DNA from: Synergistaceae bacterium
GTDB lineage: Bacteria > Synergistota > Synergistia > Synergistales > Aminobacteriaceae
Reading direction: 5' to 3'
NCBI GenBank assembly: GCA_031267575.1
Contig: JAIRYN010000047.1
Span: 109,817-173,816 of the forward strand
DNA length: 64,000 nucleotides
The translations under genes and the position numbers were made by a program. Below are positions 42,412-51,615 of the stretch, one piece after another. Under the pieces are notes generated by a model, which did no database searches, was not told the origin of the DNA, and worked only from the letters and a program-made list of their open reading frames with translations. Numbering within the stretch: the stretch's first letter is position 1; each line of letters begins with the position of its first letter.

Positions 42412-43500
42412 ATGGCGAAGATCAATTGTAAAACGAAGGACAAAGAGAAAACGATAGAGAAAACGATAGAGAAAACGACGGAGCCCAGAAGCGACCTGCC
42501 GGTTTCCGCGAAGTTGTTGGCGGAAGTGGCTCGAACTCTGGAAAACGCTTCGGCGTGGAGCCTTTTTTCGCACATGAAATTGGATGGGGATGCCTTAGGT
42601 ACGGCGACGGCCCTCTTCGAGGCCGGAGTGCTCCAGGGTAAAACCATACGCTGGATAGGTCCCGATCCCGTGCCTCCCTCTTACCGCTTTTTGCCCCATG
42701 TGGAAGAATACGTAACCCAAAAGGAATATCGTTTTGACGAAAAAGATCGTCTATACGTTTTTCTGGATTCGGCCAATGAGGATAGAGGGACAAGGGGTCT
42801 CCGAGACCGGTCTCCTAGCACGTTCATCTTGAATATTGATCATCACGAGGACAATTCCAGGTTTGGCACGTTGAACTGCGTGGAACCCAAAGCCTCCTCC
42901 ACATCGGAACTGTTGTGGCACGTCATGAAGGCGGGGGGCTGGACCATCACACCCCACATCGCTGAATGCCTTTACACGGGCATTGTCGCCGACACGGGAA
43001 ACTTTGTGTTCAGCAACACCACCTCCACGACGCACCAGGTAACCGCGGATCTCCTGAGACGCGGAGTGGACCCCGCCAGAATAGACGCTTTCCTGCGTCA
43101 GACTCGCTCGCTGGAGGGGATGCACCTTTGGGGCGTGGCCCTGGGGCGCATCTGCCGCTGGGGAGAGAAAAATCAGTTTGCCATGTCCTGGTTGACGCAA
43201 GAAGATTTCCGTTTGACGAAAGCCAACGCTTCTGACACGGAGATGTTGGTCAGCCAGTTACTCCTCATCCGAGATGTTCGTTTCGCCGTTTTGCTCACGG
43301 AAGAAGAGCGCGAGGTCAAAGCGAGCTTCCGATCGAGAGCGGAATCCGTCGCCGCGTCTACTGTCGCCCGCGCCCTGGGCGGAGGAGGACATCCTCGCGC
43401 GTCGGGGGCGCAATTACCTCCGCCGCTGGACCAAGCCATCCGATCCGTCCGAGAAACCGTGGAGGCCGCCTATGCCGAATGGGCTTCTTCTGGTCGATAA
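42412..43500 (+). CDS. nrnA: DHH-family phosphoesterase (NrnA-like nanoRNase/pAp phosphatase)
   Basis: Visible in the 362 residues are the DHH-subfamily motifs LFSHMKLDGDALGTA, FLDSAN, NIDHHEDNSRFG, TGIVADTGNFVFSNT, and the DHHA1 end ARALGGGGHPRASGAQL. NrnA-like enzymes degrade 2-5 nt RNAs and adenosine 3',5'-bisphosphate. The first histidine motif usually reads SHxxPDGD; Pro is Leu here. The N-terminus has KEKTIEKTIEKTTE, produced by a 12-nt tandem repeat (about 42436-42478). It sits between rbfA and truB, the common order. Confidence 0.92.
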   Translation: MAKINCKTKDKEKTIEKTIEKTTEPRSDLPVSAKLLAEVARTLENASAWSLFSHMKLDGDALGTATALFEAGVLQGKTIRWIGPDPVPPSYRFLPHVEEYVTQKEYRFDEKDRLYVFLDSANEDRGTRGLRDRSPSTFILNIDHHEDNSRFGTLNCVEPKASSTSELLWHVMKAGGWTITPHIAECLYTGIVADTGNFVFSNTTSTTHQVTADLLRRGVDPARIDAFLRQTRSLEGMHLWGVALGRICRWGEKNQFAMSWLTQEDFRLTKANASDTEMLVSQLLLIRDVRFAVLLTEEEREVKASFRSRAESVAASTVARALGGGGHPRASGAQLPPPLDQAIRSVRETVEAAYAEWASSGR

Positions 43501-44389
43501 ACCAGTGGGAACCCGAAGCGCCGAGTGTGTCTCCCGCGTCAAATGCCTCCTAGGCAAGGACGTGAAGGTGGGACATGCTGGGACCCTGGATTCGACCGCG
43601 TCGGGACTTTTGTTGTTACTTCTTGGAAAGGCGACACGCCTGTCGGACTACGTGATGAAACTCCCCAAAAAATACGAGGCGTCGGCTCGGCTGGGGGTCT
43701 CTACTGATACGTGCGACGCCTCCGGACAGGTTATTTTTCGCGGGGACGCGTCGCGGATGGATGAGCGCGCCCTTGATCGGGTTCTCTGCTCCTTCTGGGG
43801 CACGCGTATGCAACGCCCTCCTGAGATATCGGCTTTGAAAGTAAACGGAAAGGCGTCTCACAAAATGGCGAGACGAGGCGAGGTGCCGGACCTGACCCCG
43901 CGCCCTGTCTCCATCACTGCCGCGGCTCGGAGTTCTTCCCTATTGGGCGGACGGGTCACGATCTCCGTGTTTTGTGGCAAGGGAACCTACATCCGCGGCA
44001 TCGTTCGCGACATGGGTACGGCCTTGGGCTGCGGCGCCCACGTGGAAGCGCTGCGCCGTTTGTCGATAGGAGCCTTTCATGTTTCCGACGCCTATGCTTT
44101 GGAAGAATTGGAAGAATTGGGAAACTTGAAAAATTTGATAAATTTGAGGGAATTAGGGAGGCCGTTTCACCGCATCGTCTTGACAAAAGACGCTGAACGC
44201 CGTCTTTTGAATGGCCTTTGTGTACCCTTAGCGGACGCTGGGCGCTATTTTCCCGGAACAATAGGACTGGGCAAGGGATTGTGCGTCGAGGGCGAAAGAA
44301 TGATCGGATTCGCCAGAATGACACGAAGCTCCGAAAAAGGGCCTGTTCTTCTGAAGTCCGAAGCCAATATTGTAGACGTGGAGTCCTGA
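43472..44389 (+). CDS. truB: tRNA pseudouridine-55 synthase
   Basis: TruB (305 residues) makes pseudouridine 55 in the T loop. The catalytic aspartate is in VGHAGTLDSTASGLL, followed by KKYEASARLGVSTDT, PPEISALKVNGKASHKMAR and CGKGTYIRGIVRDMG. The open frame begins at 43274, but the ATG at 43472 (MPNGLLLVDKPVG) with GTGGAGGCC is the family start; it overlaps nrnA by 29 bp. Near residue 210, 9-nt duplications create LEELEELGNLKNLINLREL. Confidence 0.95.
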   Translation: MPNGLLLVDKPVGTRSAECVSRVKCLLGKDVKVGHAGTLDSTASGLLLLLLGKATRLSDYVMKLPKKYEASARLGVSTDTCDASGQVIFRGDASRMDERALDRVLCSFWGTRMQRPPEISALKVNGKASHKMARRGEVPDLTPRPVSITAAARSSSLLGGRVTISVFCGKGTYIRGIVRDMGTALGCGAHVEALRRLSIGAFHVSDAYALEELEELGNLKNLINLRELGRPFHRIVLTKDAERRLLNGLCVPLADAGRYFPGTIGLGKGLCVEGERMIGFARMTRSSEKGPVLLKSEANIVDVES

Positions 44390-44420
44390 AGATTATGCGC
44401 GAACATAAGGGCAACGAGAA

Positions 44421-45383
44421 ATGATTGCCGCGCTGGGAGCTTTCGATGGGTTTCACCGAGGGCACGCGCTCCTTTTCGAGCGGGCAAAGATTTTGGCTTT
44501 CCCTCTGAATTTGGAGTGGGGAGCGATTACTTTCGATCCACATCCGGGGCTTTTTATGAGGGCGATTTCCGGGGTTCTCTTCACTTCGCGGGAAAGAGAG
44601 CTGATCCGGCTTTTTCTGGAGATTCCTCGGCTGGTCAGCCTCAAATTCGACGAGGAGCTGGCGCGTTTTTCCCCCGATCTTTTCTGGGAATATCTGCGGG
44701 AGAAGGTGGTGATCGAGGGGATCGTTGTAGGACAAGATTTCCGCTTCGGCTACCGCCGCACCGGAGATGTGGCACTATTGGAGCGATACTGCCGCGAAGG
44801 AGATATTCCCTTTCTGTCGGTGGACATTCTGGAGTATTTGGGGAGCAAAATATCCAGTTCGGTCATTCGGGGACAGGTAGTGTCCGGGCAATGCGAACTC
44901 GCCATCAGCAATCTAGGCTATCCCTATTTTCTCTGGTCAGAAGTTGTTCACGGCCTAGGGCGAGGTAGAGAGCTGGGATTTCCCACGGCGAATCTGAGCG
45001 TTCCTTCTTTCAAACTTCTTCCCGCTGACGGAGTGTACGCCGTCGCCGTGCTCGTTAAAGGCAAGTGGAAGGCGGGGGCTCTGTCCATCGGTAAAAACCC
45101 CACCTTTACAGATATTTCCGACATTCGGGTAGAGGTCTTCATTTTGGACTACGAAGGAGACCTCTACGATGAAAGTCTGCCCGTCTTCTTTCTCTCACGT
45201 TTGCGTCCCCAGGTGCCTTTCAAAGACGTGGACCAGCTCGTCATGCAAATCGACGCGGACTCCAGGCGGGCGCGGACCGTGTTCCGGCACAGCTTTGCGC
45301 AGCACACGGAATGGTACGCCGGGTTCTTGATCGCTTACGTCGAACTTCTGAGCAAGCTGGGCTGCGAGATCCCGAAGGACTGA
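44421..45383 (+). CDS. ribF: Bifunctional riboflavin kinase / FAD synthetase
   Basis: The enzyme makes FMN and FAD. The N-terminal nucleotidyltransferase half has LGAFDGFHRGHALLF, TFDPHPG and VVGQDFRFGYRRTGD; SSSVIRGQV closes it. The C-terminal kinase half has LGYPYFLWSEVVHGLGRGRELGFPTANL, SIGKNPTF and FILDYEGDLY. Length (320 residues) is normal. It follows truB after 31 bp. The start is the ATG at 44421; its ribosome binding site is weak. Confidence 0.95.
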   Translation: MIAALGAFDGFHRGHALLFERAKILAFPLNLEWGAITFDPHPGLFMRAISGVLFTSRERELIRLFLEIPRLVSLKFDEELARFSPDLFWEYLREKVVIEGIVVGQDFRFGYRRTGDVALLERYCREGDIPFLSVDILEYLGSKISSSVIRGQVVSGQCELAISNLGYPYFLWSEVVHGLGRGRELGFPTANLSVPSFKLLPADGVYAVAVLVKGKWKAGALSIGKNPTFTDISDIRVEVFILDYEGDLYDESLPVFFLSRLRPQVPFKDVDQLVMQIDADSRRARTVFRHSFAQHTEWYAGFLIAYVELLSKLGCEIPKD

Positions 45384-45463
45384 AGTGAATGATTGTAAAT
45401 GACTTGTTTTTAGCTATTCTAACTTTAGGCCTTTTACTTTAATTTATATAAGGGGGCCATTGT

Positions 45464-46309
45464 TTGTTTTTCATCGACACACATTGCCACATCAATTCCG
45501 ATCAATTGAGAGCGGATGGTGCTTCTTTCGTTGGACGTGCGGGGGAGGCCGGGGTGGCGCATATCCTAGTGGCGGGTTCCGACCTGGCGACCAGTCTAGA
45601 GGCGGTGGAACTGGCCCATACTTATGAACTCCAAGGCGTCTACGCGGCTGTGGGTGTACATCCCCACGACGCGAAAACCGTGGAGGGCGGACTGCCGGAA
45701 GAGCTTCTGAACCTCGCGCGAGATTCCCGAGTTGTCGCCATCGGGGAGACGGGACTCGATTATTACTACGATCACTCGCCCCGCAACGTACAGCAAAGCG
45801 TCTTCCTCATGCACCTGAAGTGGGCGGCGGAGATAAACAAACCCCTGGTCCTTCACGTCCGGGACGCGATGCCCGACATTCTGGAGCTGTTGGGGGGGGG
45901 AAATTCTTCCTTATCTTCAAAAATACCGCTGATCTTCCACTGTTACGCAGGGGGACTCGAATACCTGAGTGCCATGAGGGATCTAGACGCGTACCTGTCC
46001 TTGGGAGGGCCCGTCACCTGGCCAAAAAACGACGCACTCCGGTTGGTGGCCGCCCGTATTCCCGAAAATCGTCTGCTTTGCGAGACGGATTCTCCCTGGC
46101 TGACGCCCAAACCCCACAGAGGCAAGCTCAACGAACCAGCCTACGTTCGTCTTGTTTACGAGGAAATCGCGAAGGCCAGGGATCTTTCCGTCGAACGCCT
46201 GGCTCGGATCGTCGACGAAAACGCCGCGCGCCTCTTCGGCTGGGGAATCCTTCACGAATCTAAAACTGAATCGAACGCGCCGGTAGCGCAAAACCATGTT
46301 CGAGTTTAA
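45464..46309 (+). CDS. tatD: TatD-family metal-dependent hydrolase/DNase
   Basis: The 281-residue TIM-barrel protein has the TatD ligands: FIDTHCHINSDQL, AVGVHPHD, AIGETGLDYYYDHSP, VLHVRDAMPD, IFHCYAGG and CETDSPWLTPKPHRGKLNEP. TatD proteins have 3'-5' exonuclease or DNA-repair functions. The start is a TTG at 45464 with AAGGGGG 7 nt upstream. Its end overlaps the start of tgt by 14 bp. A stretch upstream (45403-45444) resembles the one before the flavoredoxin gene. Confidence 0.93.
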   Translation: MFFIDTHCHINSDQLRADGASFVGRAGEAGVAHILVAGSDLATSLEAVELAHTYELQGVYAAVGVHPHDAKTVEGGLPEELLNLARDSRVVAIGETGLDYYYDHSPRNVQQSVFLMHLKWAAEINKPLVLHVRDAMPDILELLGGGNSSLSSKIPLIFHCYAGGLEYLSAMRDLDAYLSLGGPVTWPKNDALRLVAARIPENRLLCETDSPWLTPKPHRGKLNEPAYVRLVYEEIAKARDLSVERLARIVDENAARLFGWGILHESKTESNAPVAQNHVRV

Positions 46310-47465
46310 GATTATCGCCCGTTGTAACGAGACCGGCGCCAGGGCTGGAGAATTCGTGACGCCCCACGGGGTGGTGAAAACCCCCGTGTTCATGCCCGTG
46401 GGAACTCAGGCGACAGTGAAGGCCATGACTCCCCGAGAACTCGAAGAAATTGAGGCCCAGATTATTTTGGGTAACACCTACCACCTTTACTTGCGCCCCG
46501 GCGCAGAGGTCGTGGCTCAGGCGGGGGGACTACACCGTTTCATGGGCTGGAATCGCCCGATCCTCACGGACAGCGGGGGATTCCAGGTTTTTTCCCTGGC
46601 GCGGCTCAATAAAGTCACCGACAAAGAGGTGTTATGCCAGTCTCATGTCGACGGGTCATTTCACGCCATGTCTCCTGAATGGGCCATGAAAGTTCAGCGG
46701 TTGCTGGGCAGCGACATCGCCATGTGCTTCGACCAGTGTATCCCGTACCCCTCTGAGCAGCAGGAGGCGGAGAAAGCCCTCGAACGGACGACTCTCTGGG
46801 CTCGGCGCTCGAAGGAGGCTCACCTCCAAGAGGCGAGCCTTCAGGGAGCTAACGTCACTCAGGCTTTGTTCGGTATTGTCCAAGGTTCCACATTCGACGA
46901 TCTCCGACTGCGCTCGGCCCAGGAACTTGCTGAAATTGACTTCCCCGGTTATGGAATCGGCGGCCTCTCGGTAGGAGAGCCTCACGAGGACATGTACCGC
47001 ATTCTAGATCTGCTGAACCCCGCTCTGCCGAAGGACAAACCCCGCTACCTGATGGGGGTGGGTTACCCTCCCAACATCGTAGAGGCCATCGCCAGGGGCA
47101 TCGATATGTTCGACTGCGTGTTGCCCACCCGCAATGGTCGCAACGGAACACTCTTCACCTCATTTGGACGTGTGAACATCAAGGGGCAAAAATACGAGCG
47201 AGACTTCTCCCCGGTGGACCCCGCCTGCGACTGCTATTTGTGCCGCGCCTTCACCCGGGCCTATCTGCGTCACCTGTACCAAGCGGGGGAAATCCTGGCG
47301 GCGCGGCTCTGCACCTGGCACAACCTGCGTTTTACGATACGCCTGGCTCGGGAGGCTCGAGAGGCCATCCTGAAAGGCGAATATCCCCGTTTTCTGGCTC
47401 GTTTCCGGGAAAGTTTTCGAGATTCGAGACCTGATGCCCAAAATGGGGACGCAGGAGGTGAATGA
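46296..47465 (+). CDS. tgt: tRNA-guanine transglycosylase
   Basis: Tgt (389 residues) exchanges guanine 34 for preQ1 in queuosine synthesis. Visible are PVFMPVGTQATVKAM, LGNTYHLYLRPG, LTDSGGFQVFSLA with the catalytic Asp, ALFGIVQGS, the GIGGLSVGE segment, DCVLPTRNGRNGTLFT, and the zinc site (CDCYLC...H). queA, the next step of the pathway, is 3 kb downstream. There is no preQ1 riboswitch visible upstream. Confidence 0.96.
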   Translation: MFEFKIIARCNETGARAGEFVTPHGVVKTPVFMPVGTQATVKAMTPRELEEIEAQIILGNTYHLYLRPGAEVVAQAGGLHRFMGWNRPILTDSGGFQVFSLARLNKVTDKEVLCQSHVDGSFHAMSPEWAMKVQRLLGSDIAMCFDQCIPYPSEQQEAEKALERTTLWARRSKEAHLQEASLQGANVTQALFGIVQGSTFDDLRLRSAQELAEIDFPGYGIGGLSVGEPHEDMYRILDLLNPALPKDKPRYLMGVGYPPNIVEAIARGIDMFDCVLPTRNGRNGTLFTSFGRVNIKGQKYERDFSPVDPACDCYLCRAFTRAYLRHLYQAGEILAARLCTWHNLRFTIRLAREAREAILKGEYPRFLARFRESFRDSRPDAQNGDAGGE

Positions 47466-47468
47466 TTG

Positions 47469-48464
47469 ATGCCGCGACGGATGTCTCGACTTGAGGTGGA
47501 CCGCTGGAACCCGGACTCGAAACCGATTGCTAAGGCGGCGTCGATTTTGAGGAACGGGGGATTGGTGGCGTTCCCGACGGAAACCGTTTATGGTCTGGGG
47601 GCGGACGGATTGAACCCGGAAGCGGTCCAGGAGATTTTCCGAGCCAAAGGGCGCCCTGCGGACAATCCACTGATTTTGCATCTGAGTGACTATAGGGAAG
47701 CGGAGCGATTGGCGAGGGTCGATGAGCGCACGAGGGCCATCATGGCCGCTTTCTGGCCCGGCCCATTGACTTTAGTACTCCCCGCGAGCCCTGTTGTCCC
47801 CCAAGAGGTAACCGGTGGGCTTTCCACCGTGGCCTTGCGTGTTCCCGACCACCCTGTGGCCTTAGCGCTGATCCGGGCGGCGGGTTGCCCCGTGGCTGGG
47901 CCCAGCGCGAATCGCAGCGGTCGCCCTAGTCCTACGGACGCTGAGGCGGTGGCGGCCGATCTGGGCGACCGGATCGACCTTCTGCTAGACGCGGGCGAGA
48001 CGGACGTAGGGCTGGAGTCGACAGTGGTGGATTTGACGGGACGGGAAGTTCTTCTGTTGCGGCCCGGAGGAACGCCGGTGGAAAGGCTAGAGGCGTTTTT
48101 CGAGGAACCTCTGGGGATTCCAGACGGAGACGCGAAAAGACACTCGCCGGGGACGCGTTATAGGCATTACGCCCCAACCGTGCCGGTACACATCTGGATA
48201 CCCGGAGAAGAACTCCCACGGTCCATCGCCTCCTCTGCGTCGGGTTTTATGGGTATGACGCCACCACCGGCCCACTTCGCTCAAACAATTCTCTTCGATT
48301 CTGAGGAAAGCTACGCCAGGGGAATGTTCGCGAGCTTCAGGCGTTTCGAGGCGGCGGGACTCCGCTATATCGTCGTCGAATGGCCAAGGCCGGAGGGGTT
48401 GGGACTTGCTCTACGGGATCGTATCCGCAGAGCGGCGCTCGCCGAACGAGCTCTGCCCCCCTGA
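47469..48464 (+). CDS. L-threonylcarbamoyladenylate synthase (Sua5/TsaC family)
   Basis: This enzyme makes threonylcarbamoyl-AMP for the t6A37 modification of tRNA, which mtaB in this window later methylthiolates. The YrdC domain reads LRNGGLVAFPTETVYGLGADG, KGRPADNPLILH, PGPLTLVLP, RVPDHPVAL, GPSANRSGRPSPTDA. After VLRPGGT-like LLRPGGTPVE there is the Sua5-type C-terminal domain beginning SPGTRYRHYAP, so it is Sua5 and not the short TsaC. The ATG at 47469 follows GGAGGTG. It is downstream of tgt. Confidence 0.93.
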   Translation: MPRRMSRLEVDRWNPDSKPIAKAASILRNGGLVAFPTETVYGLGADGLNPEAVQEIFRAKGRPADNPLILHLSDYREAERLARVDERTRAIMAAFWPGPLTLVLPASPVVPQEVTGGLSTVALRVPDHPVALALIRAAGCPVAGPSANRSGRPSPTDAEAVAADLGDRIDLLLDAGETDVGLESTVVDLTGREVLLLRPGGTPVERLEAFFEEPLGIPDGDAKRHSPGTRYRHYAPTVPVHIWIPGEELPRSIASSASGFMGMTPPPAHFAQTILFDSEESYARGMFASFRRFEAAGLRYIVVEWPRPEGLGLALRDRIRRAALAERALPP

Positions 48465-48473
48465 GCTTGAATG

Positions 48474-49050
48474 TTTACGATAAAGCGATAAGAAAGCCAA
48501 CGGCTTCAGTCGTTGGATGAGAGTTGGATGAGATTGAATGAGATTGAATAAGATTGAATGAGAATCGTAACGCCGCCGTTGGCGGCGTTTGTTTTGTATT
48601 TGGTTTCTTGCCATATGTCTACTTTCATGTTAAACTCCGTTTATGGCTTATCAACGATGGATTCATTCGAACACATCTGTGTTCAATATTGGTTATCATC
48701 TTATCTGGTGTCCAAAATATCGGCGCAAGGTGCTTGTTGGTGATGTAGAAATACGACTTAAAGAACTTTTATACGAGAAAGCTGATGAGATCGATGTTCA
48801 GATTGCGAAGCTTGAGATCATGCCGAATCACATTCACGCCTTTGTCCCTTTGTCAAAATGCGGCCTATAAACGCTCCTCACTATATTGTCCGACAGCTCA
48901 AGGGCTATACCGCAAGAGTATTGCGCTTGGAATTTCCTCATCTCCTGAAAATGCCTTTCTTGTGGACACATTCGTACTACTATGAATCTATGGGGCATAT
49001 TTCAGAGAAAACTATCATGAGGTTTGAACAAAGCAATAAATTTGTATAAA
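48474..49050 (+). mobile_element. IS200/IS605-family element with degenerate tnpA
   Basis: The left end TTTACGATAAAGCGAT and its hairpin match the deleted elements at 7.46 and 20.3 kb. A GATTGAATGA-type short repeat (48523-48560) has expanded inside it. tnpA follows directly. No right-end hairpin is visible after the gene, so the 3' end may be lost. It is probably the remnant of the family that mobilised the small elements. Confidence 0.8.
48643..49049 (+). pseudogene. tnpA: Y1 (HUH) transposase TnpA, frameshifted, catalytic Tyr lost
   Basis: IS200-type transposase sequence is clear: VFNIGYHLIWCPKYRRKVL, then IMPNHIHAFVPLS with the HUH pair, then in another frame IVRQLKGYTARVLRLEFP, MPFLWTHSYYYESMGHISEKTI. 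A frameshift lies near 48858-48870. Where the nucleophile tyrosine is expected (usually RYI), the sequence reads MRFEQSNK. A 3-nt deletion changing Tyr-Ile to Phe would explain this. Both lesions should inactivate it. Confidence 0.85.
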
Positions 49051-49087
49051 ATAGCATCAAAGGGTGTGTATTTGGGAGGTTGATTTG

Positions 49088-50512
49088 TTGCGAAACGCGT
49101 GTAAACTATGCCTTTTGCCATTGCTGTCGATTCTATTCTTCGCGGGTTACGTGGAAGCGAGAGATATTTACGTGCGCCTAGCGGATGGTCCTTCAAGTGT
49201 TTCCTTGTCCTCGGATGGCACGATAACCCTTCTCGACGCTGGAAAGAAAAACTTTGGTTTGGGGAAGACGGCGGTGTTGACGCGCTCCGGCGGGTTCGCG
49301 CTGGTAGGAAAAAACAAATTTTCTCTTCCTCTGCAGATCTCCAGTTCGGGGCTTTTGGGCTTCAAGGGTAGAAAATACAGAGGTAAATTTCTCCTCACTA
49401 AAGAATTTGTTCTAATCAATATCCTGGATGTGGAAGATTACATCCGAGGCGTTTTGCCCGCGGAGGCCATCCCTGGATGGCCCATAGAATATTTGAAGGT
49501 TCAGGCGATCATTTCCCGCACCTATGGGTTGCGCCAAAGCCTGAATCGTTCCGTTCGCGGTTACGATGTCGCCGATAACACTTCTGACCAGGTTTACAAA
49601 GGGGCTGGTGTAGAAACGACCTTCACCAATCAAGCGATTAAGGAAACCGAAGGTGAAGTTTTGGCCTATGGCGGTAATCTGGCCTTTACCCCTTATCATT
49701 CCGACAGCGGTGGGCACACGGCCACGAACGCCCACGTGTGGGGAAAAGATATCCCCTACTTGAGAGGAGTGAAAGAACTTGTAGTTTATCAATCCCCCAA
49801 TACTAACTGGACTGCCAAGATTTCCGGTTCCCAGGTGCAGGCGGCCTTGGCCAAAGTAGGCGGTAACATAGGAAGGGTCAAAGAAATTCAGGTGTCAGAG
49901 ATGGATTCAGGCGGTCGCGCCACAAACTTGACGTTTATAGGAAGCGGGGGGTCCTCGACGATAAAGTCTAGTCAGTTCCGAACAGTTATAGGACCCAATC
50001 TCTTGAAGAGCACCATGCTGACAAACGGTGTTCCTCTACCGAAGACGCTCCAGGGGACAAAGACACCTAACACCCCCGCGAAGAACGACGCTCTGCTCGG
50101 AGCGCCGGTTCCGACCTCGAATCTTTCCATGTCCGAAACCGAGGAGCTTCGCCTGATACTCATGACCTCGGAAGGGGTTTTCACCTCAACTGAACTGATG
50201 GATATGTTACTGAAGCCCGAAAAACGCAAAGAGTACCTTTATATAGGAATAGAAAGAAGCGGCTCGGAGAAAAAAAAGGAACCCCCAAAAACCCCTTTAC
50301 CGAAGTCCTTGCCATCGGCCTCGATGCCCACTCTTCGTTCCGGGGGATCCATCTCTGAGGAAAATGGGTATTTCGTTTTTCAAGGCAGAGGATGGGGACA
50401 TGGGGTGGGGCTTTCTCAATGGGGGGCTCAGGCCCTGGCGAGAGAGGGTTGGACGGCCAGGCGTATTCTCGAACACTATTATCCGGGAACCGCGGTTAAA
50501 CGTTTCCAATGA
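49088..50512 (+). CDS. SpoIID/LytB-domain protein
   Basis: The 474-residue exported protein has a signal peptide (LCLLPLLSILFFAGYVEA). Its SpoIID domain has VLINILDVEDYIRGVLPAEAI, VQAIISRTYGLRQ, FTPYHSDSGGHTA and the end GRGWGHGVGLSQWGAQALA. SpoIID-type enzymes are lytic transglycosylases or amidase enhancers acting on peptidoglycan; in non-sporulating bacteria the role is envelope remodelling, inferred here. A Ser/Pro/Lys-rich insert of about 90 residues precedes the last motif. The TTG at 49088 after GGGAGGTTG is preferred over the far start at 49064. It overlaps queA by 4 bp. Confidence 0.85.
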   Translation: MRNACKLCLLPLLSILFFAGYVEARDIYVRLADGPSSVSLSSDGTITLLDAGKKNFGLGKTAVLTRSGGFALVGKNKFSLPLQISSSGLLGFKGRKYRGKFLLTKEFVLINILDVEDYIRGVLPAEAIPGWPIEYLKVQAIISRTYGLRQSLNRSVRGYDVADNTSDQVYKGAGVETTFTNQAIKETEGEVLAYGGNLAFTPYHSDSGGHTATNAHVWGKDIPYLRGVKELVVYQSPNTNWTAKISGSQVQAALAKVGGNIGRVKEIQVSEMDSGGRATNLTFIGSGGSSTIKSSQFRTVIGPNLLKSTMLTNGVPLPKTLQGTKTPNTPAKNDALLGAPVPTSNLSMSETEELRLILMTSEGVFTSTELMDMLLKPEKRKEYLYIGIERSGSEKKKEPPKTPLPKSLPSASMPTLRSGGSISEENGYFVFQGRGWGHGVGLSQWGAQALAREGWTARRILEHYYPGTAVKRFQ

Positions 50513-51615
50513 TTCCGAGTCTTTACACCCTCGACGCCTATGACTATGAATTGCCGGAGTCCCAAATCGCCCAGATGCCGGCAATGCCTAGGGATTCCGC
50601 TCGACTTTTGATCTGGAGCGTGACAGGGGACCAGGTGGAGCACCGCGTGTTTCGAGACATTCCAGACTATTTGAAAGACGGAGACCTTTTGGTGTTAAAT
50701 GATACCCGCGTGCTGCCCGCGCGGCTGTGGGGCAACAAAAACGGCAGTGGCGGCAAGGTGGAAATTCTGTTGCTCCGGCCGATAGAACCGAATTATTGTG
50801 TTTGGAAAGCGCTGCTTCGGCCGGCCCGGAAGCTATCTGTTGGTTCCGAGGTGCGGGTAGGTGATCATGTTCTTACCATTGAAGACAGAGAAGACGAGGG
50901 CATAGGGCTTGTGAGAGTTGGAAAAAACAAAGAAGACGTGCTCGCTTTTTTGAAGACTCATGGTCAGACGCCTTTGCCGCCTTATATCAAATATATCGAC
51001 CGGACGGATTTTTCGCGTTTGCGGGACGCGTATCAAACTGTTTTCGCCTTGAACGACGGTTCCGTGGCGGCCCCCACCGCGAGTTTGCACTTTACGGAAG
51101 AGCTTTTGAAGCGGATAGCGGATCGGGGAGTAGAACTCGCGTGGGTGACGTTGCACGTGGGGCTGGGGACCTTCCGCCCGGTGAAGATTCAGGATATACG
51201 GGAACATCGGATTCATAACGAATACTGCGAGGTTCCCCAGGCTACAGAAGAGGCTGTGACGCGATGTCGTTTGAGGCACGGGCGAGTCGTGGCCGCGGGA
51301 ACCACCGTCGCCAGGACCCTGGAGTCCGCGGCCACGGAAAATGGGGCGATTCAGGGGGGGGTTCGGCGAGGCGCCATGGAAACAGAGCTATTTATCTATC
51401 CAGGCTTCGATTACAAAGTGGTGGACGCGATGATTACGAATTTTCATTTACCTAAGAGTTCTCTTCTCATGTTGGTGGCTGCCTTTGTGAACAGTCTTAC
51501 TGGTGGCGACCGGGAAATGACGGCCTTGGCGACTCTCCAAAAAACCTATTCTCTTGCCATCAACGAAGGCTATAGGTTTTTCTCGTTCGGAGACGCGATG
51601 TTTATAAAAAAATGA
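50509..51615 (+). CDS. queA: S-adenosylmethionine:tRNA ribosyltransferase-isomerase
   Basis: QueA (368 residues) transfers the ribosyl part of SAM to preQ1-tRNA, giving epoxyqueuosine. Motifs: YELPESQIAQMPAMPRDSARLL, LLVLNDTRVLPARL, GKVEILLL, GSVAAPTASLHFTEELL, LHVGLGTFRPV, HNEYCEVP, LFIYPGFDYKVVDAMITNFHLPKSSLLMLV. It starts in the ATGA overlap with the SpoIID-like gene and ends in an ATGA overlap with mltG. Confidence 0.96.
   Translation: MIPSLYTLDAYDYELPESQIAQMPAMPRDSARLLIWSVTGDQVEHRVFRDIPDYLKDGDLLVLNDTRVLPARLWGNKNGSGGKVEILLLRPIEPNYCVWKALLRPARKLSVGSEVRVGDHVLTIEDREDEGIGLVRVGKNKEDVLAFLKTHGQTPLPPYIKYIDRTDFSRLRDAYQTVFALNDGSVAAPTASLHFTEELLKRIADRGVELAWVTLHVGLGTFRPVKIQDIREHRIHNEYCEVPQATEEAVTRCRLRHGRVVAAGTTVARTLESAATENGAIQGGVRRGAMETELFIYPGFDYKVVDAMITNFHLPKSSLLMLVAAFVNSLTGGDREMTALATLQKTYSLAINEGYRFFSFGDAMFIKK

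Noticed and set aside
46100..46296. preQ1 riboswitch upstream of tgt
   Set aside because: tgt overlaps tatD, so there is no leader space, and no preQ1 aptamer-like sequence was seen before tatD either.
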